A program made the translations under genes and the position numbers. This document shows, piece after piece, positions 37,560-45,754 of a stretch of DNA of 64,000 bases. The stretch's first letter is position 1; every line of letters begins with the position of its first letter. Source of the DNA: CAYRES01 sp964423425 (GTDB lineage Bacteria > Actinomycetota > Thermoleophilia > RBG-16-64-13); assembly GCA_964423425.1 (NCBI GenBank), contig CAYRES010000014.1, forward strand, positions 1 to 64,000, read 5' to 3'. The notes beneath the pieces were generated by a model, which worked only from the letters and a program-made list of their open reading frames with translations, was not told the DNA's origin and did no database searches.

Positions 37560-37589
37560 TTGCGCACCCCTCCGTGCTCTGCTTATATA
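37560..37589 (+). promoter_or_regulatory. Candidate ferredoxin promoter
   Basis: TTGCGC (37560-37565) and TATATA (37584-37589) with an 18-base spacer lie 35 bases before the ferredoxin ATG. The -10 region is a clear AT island in GC-rich sequence. Confidence 0.5.
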
Positions 37590-37623
37590 CGGGTAGAACT
37601 ACCCCCCCAAGAGGAGGAAAGGC

Positions 37624-37815
37624 ATGGCTGTTCCGAAAGTGGATCCCGATCTTTGCACCGGTTGTGGAATCTGCGAAGACACGTGCCCCGATGTCTTCGA
37701 AGTGGGCGATGACGGCATCAGCCACGTGATCGCCGATCCGGGCGCGATCGAAGAGTCCGGCTGTGTTGACGAAGCAGCCGATGAGTGCCCCGAGGGTGCC
37801 ATCAGCCTCGATTAG
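37624..37815 (+). CDS. Single-cluster 4Fe-4S ferredoxin
   Basis: A 63-residue acidic electron carrier. The cluster ligands are Cys11, 14, 17 (CTGCGIC) and Cys55 (DECPEGA). Cys21 and Cys47 are placed to form the disulfide found in Thermotoga- and Pyrococcus-type ferredoxins that have lost the second cluster. It has a strong GAGGAGGAAAGGC site, its own promoter and a terminator, so it is a one-gene unit. The tungsten AOR and OYE-type enzymes in the window are possible partners, but nothing links them directly. Confidence 0.92.
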   Translation: MAVPKVDPDLCTGCGICEDTCPDVFEVGDDGISHVIADPGAIEESGCVDEAADECPEGAISLD

Positions 37816-37867
37816 GGGGCGAGGGGCCCGGCCGTCTCTGTACGGCCACGAGTGTCTGACATCTGTT

Positions 37868-37900
37868 GCGGGGCCGCCCTGGGGCGGCCCCGCCGCTTTT
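37868..37900 (+). terminator. Intrinsic terminator of the ferredoxin gene
   Basis: GCGGGGCCGCC (37868-37878), loop CTGG, GGCGGCCCCGC (37883-37893), then CGC and TTTT: an 11-bp GC stem with a short T-run about 50 bases after the ferredoxin stop. Confidence 0.8.
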
Positions 37901-38027
37901 CCGGCTCCCCCCTGAAGGTCCCGGCACAAGAATGCCACGCTTGCAGTCTACCCCCCCAAGCAGGAGAAACGGGGCCGGCCGTCGAAACGCCTGAGCAGGG
38001 AGAAGGACAGAAAGGAGAGCGCGGCCG

Positions 38028-39509
38028 GTGCTCGGTATCTACACCGGGTACGGGCTCTTGGCGACGGCCCTCGTGGCTTCTACGACAGTCGCCTGTCTCG
38101 CCTGGAGGGTACGCGACTACCCCAGGGGCAGGCGCGGACTGGTGCTCACGGCCGTTGCGGCCCTGCTCGTCATTGCGAATATCGCCGCTGCACTGGTGGG
38201 CGACAGAGTACCGGCCGGACTCGCGGTCGGTGGTGAAGCCGCGCTCCTTGCCGCCGCCCTTCTCGTCATGTCCGGCGCCTTCCTGGTGTGGCCTCTCTTC
38301 CCCCTGCAGCTCGCCGAGCCGTTGCGGTCCGACCTGATTGATCCGCTCACTCGCACCGCAACCCATCGGGCATTCCAAGACAGGCTCGGTCATGAGTGTG
38401 ACCGCGCGTACCGCTTCGGCGACTCCTTCGCACTCATCATCATCGACCTGGACCAGTTCCGTCACATCAACAACCGTCACGGGCACAAGACGGGTGACCG
38501 CGTGCTCGGCGAGTTGGCTTCGCGGATAGGCGTCCTCGTGCGCGAGATCGACCTGTGCGCCCGCTTCGCCGGCGACCAATTCGCCATCATCCTTCCCCAC
38601 ACCCTGCAACGCAGCGCCGCCGACACCGCGGAGAGAATCCGCAAGACCGTCGCCGCCTGGACCTTCGATGCCGGTGAAGACCACGATCTGCGCCTCACGG
38701 CGAGCTTGGGCATCTCAGTGTATCCGGCGGACGGCGCCGACGCTCCTGTTCTGGTGGAGGCTGCCGAACGGGCACTCAAGGTGGCCAAATCGCTCGGCGG
38801 CAACCAGGTGCAAACACACCACGAGCTGCCCTCCGTCCACGCCCCCTCCGCCGAGAGCGGCACTCCGAGCGCCGCTACGGTGGTGCGCAGCCTCGCGGCG
38901 GCAGTCGACGTTCGCGATCGCTACACGCACAGCCACTCCCGCTCTGTGTCCGATATCGCCGCCGCCGTGGCCCAGCAACTCGGCCTTCCCGGCCTGGAGG
39001 TGAATCGCATACGAGTAGGAGCTCTGCTTCATGACGTGGGCAAGATCGGGGTGCCCGACTCGATTCTCTCGAAAGAGGGCAGCCTCACCCCCGGGGAGTG
39101 GGAGAGCATCCGCCAGCACCCGGTCCTGGGGAAGACCATCATCGAACAGGCCCCCGAGCTGCACGATGTCATCCCCCTGGTCCTGCATCACCAGGAACGC
39201 TACGACGGCACCGGCTACCCCTCTCACCTGCGCGGGATGGACATTCCCCTGGGAGCACGCATCATCGCCGCCGCCGACGCATATCACGCCATCCGCTCAA
39301 ATCGTCCCTACCGCCGGGGACGCACACACCGGGAAGCGGTGCCGGAGCTCAGGCGCTGTTCCGGCTCCCAGTTCGATCCCGAGGTGGTGGACGCCTTGGT
39401 AGCAGCACTGGAGGCGGACGACGGGCTCCGTACACCGGTGGCCTCGCTCCTCCCCTCCGTCACCGAGGTTTCGCTGAAGACCGCGGGCCACTCCCCGGCG
39501 CTCAACTGA
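38028..39509 (+). CDS. GGDEF (degenerate) and HD-GYP cyclic-di-GMP protein
   Basis: A 493-residue membrane signalling protein. Three N-terminal membrane helices (4-26, 37-60, 70-90) come first. A GGDEF domain follows (105-270) whose signature reads AGDQF instead of GG[DE]EF, so cyclase activity is doubtful. The C-terminal HD-GYP phosphodiesterase is intact (LLHDVGKIGVPDSIL, HPVLGKTI, HHQERYDGTGYP). I infer that it breaks down cyclic-di-GMP, with the GGDEF part perhaps sensing GTP. The start is GTG 38028 with AAGGAG about 12 bases before it, a little far. The next gene begins 14 bases downstream. Confidence 0.88.
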   Translation: MLGIYTGYGLLATALVASTTVACLAWRVRDYPRGRRGLVLTAVAALLVIANIAAALVGDRVPAGLAVGGEAALLAAALLVMSGAFLVWPLFPLQLAEPLRSDLIDPLTRTATHRAFQDRLGHECDRAYRFGDSFALIIIDLDQFRHINNRHGHKTGDRVLGELASRIGVLVREIDLCARFAGDQFAIILPHTLQRSAADTAERIRKTVAAWTFDAGEDHDLRLTASLGISVYPADGADAPVLVEAAERALKVAKSLGGNQVQTHHELPSVHAPSAESGTPSAATVVRSLAAAVDVRDRYTHSHSRSVSDIAAAVAQQLGLPGLEVNRIRVGALLHDVGKIGVPDSILSKEGSLTPGEWESIRQHPVLGKTIIEQAPELHDVIPLVLHHQERYDGTGYPSHLRGMDIPLGARIIAAADAYHAIRSNRPYRRGRTHREAVPELRRCSGSQFDPEVVDALVAALEADDGLRTPVASLLPSVTEVSLKTAGHSPALN

Positions 39510-39523
39510 GAGAGGCACCTTCC

Positions 39524-40507
39524 ATGAAGGCGATGATCCTCGACCGGCCGGGCGCACCTCTTCGCTTCGCCGACGTACGTACGCCTTCACCTGCTCCCGG
39601 ACAGCTCCTACTCGCGGTCAGAGCCTGCGCGGTGTGCCGCACCGATCTCCACGTGGTCGACGGAGAACTCACCGAGCCGGTACTTCCTCTCATTCCCGGC
39701 CACGAGATCGTAGGAGTGGTGGAGGCGGTGGGAAGCGACGTCAAGGGGTTCGAGGTCGGGGACAGGGTGGGGGTGCCCTGGTTGGGTTGGACCTGCGGCG
39801 CCTGCCGGTACTGCCTCTCGGACCGCGAGAATCTGTGCGACCAGGCCCGCTTCACCGGCTACCACCTCGATGGCGGCTACGCCGAGTACACGGTGGCGGA
39901 CCACCGCTTCTGTCTTCCCCTGCCGGTACAGTTCGACGATGCACACGCCGCACCTCTTCTCTGTGCGGGTCTCATCGGCTACCGATCGCTGGTCATGGCC
40001 GGCGAAGCCCGCTCACTCGGCATCTACGGTTTCGGAGCGGCCGCCCACATCGTGGCCCAGGTGGCCCGCTACGAGGGCAGGCGGGTGTTCGCCTTCACGA
40101 GAGACGGAGATACCGAGGCCCAGGAGTTCGCCCGTGAACTGGGGGCTGAATGGACCGGAGGCTCCTCCACCCCGGCGCCGGAAGAGCTGGATGCGGCCAT
40201 CATCTTCGCGCCCGTGGGAGCGCTCGTGCCTGCCGCGCTCCGAACCTTGGCCAAGGGGGGCACCGTCGTGTGTGGAGGTATCCACATGAGCGACATACCC
40301 GCGTTTCCCTACTCGGTTCTGTGGGGAGAGCGGGTGATCCGGTCCGTGGCCAACCTCACCCGCCGGGACGGCCGTGAGTTCCTCGCCCTGGCCCCCGAAG
40401 TACCGGTGCACACGGAAGTCGCCCTCTACCCTCTGCACAGAGCCAATGAAGCGCTGGCCGACCTGCGCCACGGCAGGCTGCAGGGCGCGGCAGTGCTCAT
40501 ACCCTGA
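39524..40507 (+). CDS. Zinc-dependent alcohol dehydrogenase (MDR family)
   Basis: A 327-residue medium-chain dehydrogenase. The catalytic zinc ligands are Cys in VCRTDLHVVDG and the His of IPGHEIVGVV. The structural zinc has four Cys in CGACRYCLSDRENLC. The nucleotide fold begins SLGIYGFGAAAHIV, with GFGAAA in place of the usual GxGxxG. It belongs to the AdhP-like zinc-binding group that oxidises primary or aromatic alcohols; the substrate is unknown. ATG 39524 follows the HD-GYP gene by 14 bases. The 3' end overlaps the convergent sensor-kinase gene by 11 bases. Confidence 0.88.
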   Translation: MKAMILDRPGAPLRFADVRTPSPAPGQLLLAVRACAVCRTDLHVVDGELTEPVLPLIPGHEIVGVVEAVGSDVKGFEVGDRVGVPWLGWTCGACRYCLSDRENLCDQARFTGYHLDGGYAEYTVADHRFCLPLPVQFDDAHAAPLLCAGLIGYRSLVMAGEARSLGIYGFGAAAHIVAQVARYEGRRVFAFTRDGDTEAQEFARELGAEWTGGSSTPAPEELDAAIIFAPVGALVPAALRTLAKGGTVVCGGIHMSDIPAFPYSVLWGERVIRSVANLTRRDGREFLALAPEVPVHTEVALYPLHRANEALADLRHGRLQGAAVLIP

Positions 40508-43500
40508 GGTCTTCTCCACACCGGTTTCCGCGCGAAAGGGCAGTCCTCACGGCTTCCAACAACTCTTCCGGACTGAACGGCTTGGGCAGGAATCCCACTC
40601 CGAGTTCCGCCAAGGGTCCGGCTCCGACCAGCTCCGGGTCGTAACCCGACACCAGCAGGAGCGCCACGTGAGGCCACTCTTCTCTCAGACGGCACAAGAG
40701 CGTTCGCCCGCTCATGCCGGGCATCACCGCATCGGTGATGACCATGGCGATCCCTTCCCCCTCCAGCCGCATGATCTCGAGAGCCTCGAGGCCGGCAGCC
40801 GCTTCGTGCACCCGAAAACCCGCCCGACGCAGTACGCGGCACATGAGGCTGCGCACCAACGCTTCGTCCTCCACCACCACCAAGTCGCCCTCCTGCCTGC
40901 CGGAAGCCTCCGTCTCCGACCGCACCGCGACCCGCGCATCCCGATCGGCGGTAGATTCCGTCTTGGGCAGGAACACCTCGAAGGTGGTGCCCATACCCGG
41001 CTCTGAGCTCACCACGATCTCGCCGCCGCTCTGGGCGACGATGCCGTAGACCGTGGAGAGACCGAGACCGGTCCCCTCCCCGTGCTCTTTGGTGGTGAAG
41101 AAGGGCTCGAAGAGGTGGGAGATGGTATCGGCATCCATGCCCCTCCCCGAGTCAGACACCGTGAGCTTCACGTAGTCCCCCGGCTCGAGCCCGGCCAGGG
41201 CCGCGAGGCCGGCGGAATCGGCCGCCGCTCCATCCTGCGGGAAGCCGCCTTCCGCTACCTCGGGCACGGTGACGCTCGTGGTCTCGATCGCGAGCACTCC
41301 GCCCTCGGGCATGGCGTCGCGGGCATTGACCGCCAGATTCAGGAGAACCTGCTCGATCTGGTTGGGATCGACCATCACCGAGCCGAGACTCTCACCCAGA
41401 CGCGACAGCAGGTGGATGTCCTCACCGATGAGGCGACCCAACAGCACCTGCATCTCCCTGATGATCCCATTCAGGTCCACCGGCCGTGGATGCAACACCT
41501 GGCGGCGCGAGAAGGCGAGCAGTTGCCGGGTCAAAGCGGACGCCCGCTCGGCCGCGTTACGGATTTCCTCCACCTCCTCCCGCCGCGTGTCTCTCGCCGG
41601 GAGGCTCTCCAGTAGCTCGTCCGCACCGCCGAAGATCGCCGTCAGCATGTTGTTGAAATCGTGGGCGACTCCTCCGGCCAGTCTCCCCACGGCCTCCATC
41701 TTCTGGCTCTGCCGCAATTCCTCTTCGATGCGCTCCTGGTCGGTGGCGTCCCCCACCACCAGCACCATGTCCGCAGACGCTCCTCGACGGTCGTGTACCG
41801 GCGACAGCGTCACCCGCAGACTCAGTCTGCTTCCGTGCGCCGTCCGGTAGCGAACCGATCCCTGCCAGCCCCTTCTCTCCCAAAACGCCTTCAGGAAGGC
41901 CTTCTCCTTCTCTCCGTCTTCCAGCCCACGCACCACGGGCCCCGGGAACCTGCCCAAGAGGTCCTGCCGGGCAACGCCGCTCAAGCGCTCGAAGGCCGGA
42001 TTCGCGTAGAGTACACGGCCCCGGGAATCGGTGATGAGGATGCCCTCTGTCACCTGCTCGACTGCCGACTGCAGCAACATGCGGTCCTCGTCGGCCGCCA
42101 CCCTCTCCGAGATGTCGCGGAAGACGCCCTCTTCCTGCACGAACTCACCCTGTGCGTCGAAGGTGATGTCGGAATTGAGTTCGACATGGCGGACCTGACG
42201 TGACTTCGTCATCATGCGAAGGGTGAGACCACGTGTGTGCAGACGTCGCTCCGCCATCGCCCGCTCGAACTGGCGCAGGGCGAAGTCCCTGTCGTCAGGG
42301 TGAATCAGACGGACGAAGTGCGTACCCACCACCTCTTCCGGGGCGAAGCCGAGTATGCGCTCGAGTGCGGCGTTGACCGCCACGATGCGCCCCTCCCGGT
42401 TCATTGTGTACACCACGTCGGGCATGTTGTCGAGCAGCTGCCGGTAACGTAGCGCCCGTCTCCGGGCCGACTCCTCGGCCTTGATTCGCGCGAGGGTGCC
42501 ACCCATCTGCGCCGCGATCGCCCTGAGCGCTTCCATCTCCACGGTGGTGATGGCCGTAAGAGTGAGAGAACCCACGTCGAGGCCGGCGACCGTGCGGCCC
42601 TCGTGCACCACCGGTATCCTGGCCGCAAACCGAAGCTCCGCCGGCACCGCTTCGAGCGCGGGTGGCAACCCCACCGTGACCACCGGGTTACTCCCCAAGC
42701 CACCTTCATCGAAGACGGATGCCTCTCCGTAGTCGAGTCCGGAGACGCGAATCGCCGTCTCGAGACAGAGACGGAGCGCCCCTTCGGTGGAAGAGGTGGC
42801 CGCCAAAGCCAGGGCCAGGTCGCGTTGCTCCTTGGTGAGCCCCTGGGCTCGCACCAGCCCGCGGCGGGCCTCGCGCAGGGCCGTGACATCCTGCATGGTG
42901 CCGTAGAAGTGGGTGATGTTGCCCTCTGAGTCTCGGGCGGGGTCAATATCGAATGAGGCCCAGAAGGTCGAACCGTCGGGGCGGCACATCTCCACCTCGA
43001 GACCACGTATGGGCTCACCGTGAAGAGCCCGAGCCACCCAGGCCGGCCTGTCGGACGGGTTCACATAGATACGGCTCACATCAGCGCCGAGGAAGTCCTC
43101 CCGGCTTCCATATCCGCACATCTCGGCCGCCACGCGGTTCGCCTCCCGGACGGCGCCCTCGGCGGTGGTCCGAAACACCCCCACCGGCACCCGATCGAGA
43201 AGCTCCCCGTACCTTTCCTCGAGCTCATCGAGACGGCGGCGGCGAAGCTTGCGTTCCCAGCACGCCGCCACCATGTGGGGTAGCCTCGACACATAGCCTT
43301 CCACGCGAAAGACGTAGTCGTCGACGCCGGCCTGGAGCGCTTCGCTGAGCGCTGGGCCGTCCCCCGGGTCGAGGAGGAGGAGTACCACGCACTCCGGCCG
43401 GCACCGGCAGGCGCTTTCAGCCACCGAGACCGCCTGGGCATGAGCAGGACCCTGCCCTCTCACGCCCCCCACCACGACGACGTCGGCCGGCTCGGGGGTG

Positions 43501-43733
43501 ACATCAGAAAGAAGCTCCTGAATACGGGCGCCTGGAAAGGCCCCCTGCAACTCAGCGGTGATGAGGCGGCGCTCCTCTTCGTCGGCAAGAGCGACAACCA
43601 CGCTTCCCACCTCACAGGGAGTTGCGCCCCGCGTATCGTCCTGCCCGTCAGCTACGCCGTTCACGCAGTCCACCTCGCCCCCATTGCCAAGCTCCGGGCG
43701 GGACACTAGCGGCGAGGGTGTGTCGCACACCAT
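40497..43733 (-). CDS. Hybrid sensor histidine kinase (PAS-GAF-PAS-PAS-HK-REC)
   Basis: A 1078-residue cytoplasmic sensor with no membrane segment. Domains: a receiver-like N-terminus (45-160) without clear phosphoacceptor, PAS (172-290), GAF (300-415), PAS (428-545), PAS (553-668), HisKA with phospho-His691 (GGVAHDFNNML), HATPase (N-box Asn803 in AVNARDAM, DSGRGMD, GTGLGLSTVYG) and a C-terminal receiver with Asp1001 (VITDAVMPGMSG). It resembles oxygen- or metabolite-sensing soluble hybrids. ATG 43733 overlaps sucD by 28 bases and lacks a good ribosome site. GTG 43706, right on the sucD stop, or a later GTG are alternatives. No separate response regulator is near, so the phosphate target is unknown. 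Confidence 0.9.
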   Translation of the reverse strand: MVCDTPSPLVSRPELGNGGEVDCVNGVADGQDDTRGATPCEVGSVVVALADEEERRLITAELQGAFPGARIQELLSDVTPEPADVVVVGGVRGQGPAHAQAVSVAESACRCRPECVVLLLLDPGDGPALSEALQAGVDDYVFRVEGYVSRLPHMVAACWERKLRRRRLDELEERYGELLDRVPVGVFRTTAEGAVREANRVAAEMCGYGSREDFLGADVSRIYVNPSDRPAWVARALHGEPIRGLEVEMCRPDGSTFWASFDIDPARDSEGNITHFYGTMQDVTALREARRGLVRAQGLTKEQRDLALALAATSSTEGALRLCLETAIRVSGLDYGEASVFDEGGLGSNPVVTVGLPPALEAVPAELRFAARIPVVHEGRTVAGLDVGSLTLTAITTVEMEALRAIAAQMGGTLARIKAEESARRRALRYRQLLDNMPDVVYTMNREGRIVAVNAALERILGFAPEEVVGTHFVRLIHPDDRDFALRQFERAMAERRLHTRGLTLRMMTKSRQVRHVELNSDITFDAQGEFVQEEGVFRDISERVAADEDRMLLQSAVEQVTEGILITDSRGRVLYANPAFERLSGVARQDLLGRFPGPVVRGLEDGEKEKAFLKAFWERRGWQGSVRYRTAHGSRLSLRVTLSPVHDRRGASADMVLVVGDATDQERIEEELRQSQKMEAVGRLAGGVAHDFNNMLTAIFGGADELLESLPARDTRREEVEEIRNAAERASALTRQLLAFSRRQVLHPRPVDLNGIIREMQVLLGRLIGEDIHLLSRLGESLGSVMVDPNQIEQVLLNLAVNARDAMPEGGVLAIETTSVTVPEVAEGGFPQDGAAADSAGLAALAGLEPGDYVKLTVSDSGRGMDADTISHLFEPFFTTKEHGEGTGLGLSTVYGIVAQSGGEIVVSSEPGMGTTFEVFLPKTESTADRDARVAVRSETEASGRQEGDLVVVEDEALVRSLMCRVLRRAGFRVHEAAAGLEALEIMRLEGEGIAMVITDAVMPGMSGRTLLCRLREEWPHVALLLVSGYDPELVGAGPLAELGVGFLPKPFSPEELLEAVRTALSRGNRCGEDLRV

Positions 43734-44590
43734 TCCGCCACGAGCGCAGCGAGTTCGGTCGCCGTCCGTGCCACGGGCACGCCGGCCCCACGGAGCGCGG
43801 CCGTCTTGCTCGCATGCGTACCCTTGCCCGCAGTGATAATGGCACCGGCGTGCCCCATCTGCTTACCGGGAGGCGCCGTGGCTCCGAGAATCATGGAGAA
43901 CACCGGCTTGGTGATACAGCGTCGGATGTGTTCCGCGGCCTCCTCCTCCGCCGCACGGCCTATCTCCCCGATCAGCACGATCACCTCCGTGCCCGGGTCG
44001 GCCTCGAACAAGTCGAGCGCTTCGGCGAACGACATGCCCGAGATGGGGTCTCCGCCGATACCGACACAGGTACTCTGCCCGATGCCTCTCTGCGTGAGCG
44101 CTTGGGCCACTTGGTATGAGAACGTGCCGCTGCGGGAAACGATGCCCACCGTACCGGGCACGTAGACGTGGCCGGGCATGAATCCCACCAAAGACCGCCC
44201 CGGCGAGATGAGCCCCGGACTATTGGGCCCGATCATGCGGGTGGAGCTGTCCTTTAGCCGACGGACGATCATCATGGTGTCGTGGACGGGGACGCCTTCC
44301 ACCAGACACACGATGAGATCCATGCCGGCGTCGATGGCTTCAAAGGCGGCGTCCTTCACGAAGGGCCCGGGCACGAGCACCGCCACCACCTCGGCACCAC
44401 CGGCCTCCTTCGCCTGCCACAGCGACTCATACACGGGAATGCCGCCCACTTCACCGCCGCCCTTGCCCGGCGTGACTCCCGCCACCACCTGGGTGCCGTA
44501 CTCCACCATACGCTGCGAGTGATAAGAGCCGAACCGGCCCGTGATGCCCTGCACCACCACCTTGGAGTTCTCGTCGATGAGAATGCTCAT
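43706..44590 (-). CDS. sucD: Succinyl-CoA synthetase alpha subunit
   Basis: The subunit that carries the phospho-His, 294 residues. CoA binding is in VVVQGITGRFGSYHS, and IGPNSPGLISPG and GIVSRSGTFSYQ are family signatures. The catalytic His lies in KQMGHAGAIITAG. It links substrate-level ATP or GTP formation with succinyl-CoA in the TCA cycle or in catabolic routes. The start overlaps the sucC stop (ATGA), so a 1:1 complex is expected. Malate-CoA ligase is a related possibility I cannot exclude. The 3' end overlaps the sensor kinase start region. Confidence 0.93.
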   Translation of the reverse strand: MSILIDENSKVVVQGITGRFGSYHSQRMVEYGTQVVAGVTPGKGGGEVGGIPVYESLWQAKEAGGAEVVAVLVPGPFVKDAAFEAIDAGMDLIVCLVEGVPVHDTMMIVRRLKDSSTRMIGPNSPGLISPGRSLVGFMPGHVYVPGTVGIVSRSGTFSYQVAQALTQRGIGQSTCVGIGGDPISGMSFAEALDLFEADPGTEVIVLIGEIGRAAEEEAAEHIRRCITKPVFSMILGATAPPGKQMGHAGAIITAGKGTHASKTAALRGAGVPVARTATELAALVAEWCATHPRR

Positions 44591-45738
44591 GAGCCGGCTC
44601 CCTGAGCCGCGGCGGTGGCTATGGCTTCATCGATGGTGGGGTACACCTCGACCCCGGAGAGCGCCGCGTCGGCCAACATGCGACGGCCCTCCTCGTCATT
44701 GCGCCCGTTGAGCGACACCACCACCGGGGGATGGCCCTCGGGCAGCCCGGCCGCCGCCTCGATGAGTTTCTGGGCGATCACGTCGCACCGCACCCCGCCG
44801 CCGAAGATGTTGATGAGGATAACCTTCACCCGGGGATTCGCCAGCAGGATGCCGAAGGCGTCGGGGACACCGCCCCTCAAGATGCGCTCCCCTGTGTCGA
44901 GGAAGTTCGCCGGTGACGCGCCGAGCAGAGCCAGGTGGTCCATGGTGGCCATGGTGAGCCCGGCGCCATTGCTGATGAGCCCGACGGTACCGTCGAGCTC
45001 CACGTAGCTCAGGCCCAGGGAAGCCGCGTAGGTCTCAACCGATTCTACCTCTGCTCCCTCGATCTCCGGATGCCGGTAGGTGGCCGCGTTGTCGATGCTC
45101 ATCTTGGCGTCGAGCGCCAGCAGCCTCCTCTCATCTCCCGAGGCAGCCACTACGAGAGGGTTGATCTCCACCAGCTCAGCGTCGTGTGCGATGTAGGCTC
45201 GGTAGAGGGCCTCCATAATGCGCACCATCTCCGCATGGAGACCGGGTGAAAGGCCCGACGCCCGCACAATTCGTCGGGCCTGGTAGGGCAGGAGACCGTA
45301 GCAGGGGTCGACGTGCACGGTGTGCAGAGATGCGGGATCGGTCGAGGCGAGCTCCTCGATGTCGACCCCACCCTCCGGACTCACCATGACCATGGGACAG
45401 TTCCTACCACCCGCCGTGTCGGTGAGAACGCTCAGGTAGAGCTCCCTCTCCACCGCCACCCTCTCTTCCATCAGGAGTTCCTTCACCGGATAACCGCGGA
45501 TGTGCGAAGACAAGAGGCGCCGAGCCTCCGCCAAGGCTCCCTCCACTCCGGAGCCCAACCAGATACCGCCCTCCTTGCCCCGCCGTCCGGCCGGTACCTG
45601 GGCCTTCAGCACGACCTCGGGCCCCACCATCTCGTACGCGCTCTCCACCTCGGCAGCCGTACGGCATACCCGACCCTCAGGGATGGGGATGCCGTACGAC
45701 GCGAAGAGAGCCTTGGCCTGGTGTTCGAGCAGTTTCAC
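44587..45738 (-). CDS. sucC: Succinyl-CoA synthetase beta subunit
   Basis: The ATP-grasp subunit, 383 residues. Start MKLLEHQAKALFASYGIPI is the family's N-terminus. VVLKAQVPAGRRGKEGG is the nucleotide-binding part, and VEINPLVV, SNGAGLTMATMD and NIFGGGVRCD complete the signatures. The start is GTG 45738, 16 bases after the subtilase stop, with GGGAG at a long distance. There is no terminator between the subtilase gene and sucC, so read-through is likely. Confidence 0.93.
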   Translation of the reverse strand: MKLLEHQAKALFASYGIPIPEGRVCRTAAEVESAYEMVGPEVVLKAQVPAGRRGKEGGIWLGSGVEGALAEARRLLSSHIRGYPVKELLMEERVAVERELYLSVLTDTAGGRNCPMVMVSPEGGVDIEELASTDPASLHTVHVDPCYGLLPYQARRIVRASGLSPGLHAEMVRIMEALYRAYIAHDAELVEINPLVVAASGDERRLLALDAKMSIDNAATYRHPEIEGAEVESVETYAASLGLSYVELDGTVGLISNGAGLTMATMDHLALLGASPANFLDTGERILRGGVPDAFGILLANPRVKVILINIFGGGVRCDVIAQKLIEAAAGLPEGHPPVVVSLNGRNDEEGRRMLADAALSGVEVYPTIDEAIATAAAQGAGS

Positions 45739-45754
45739 GCGCCGACAGGACTCC

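Noticed and set aside
37585..37980. Repeated motif TACCCCCCCAAG-AGGAG(G)AAA before the ferredoxin gene and again near 37950
   Set aside because: Only two short copies, each a C-run next to a purine-rich ribosome-site-like stretch; likely coincidence.
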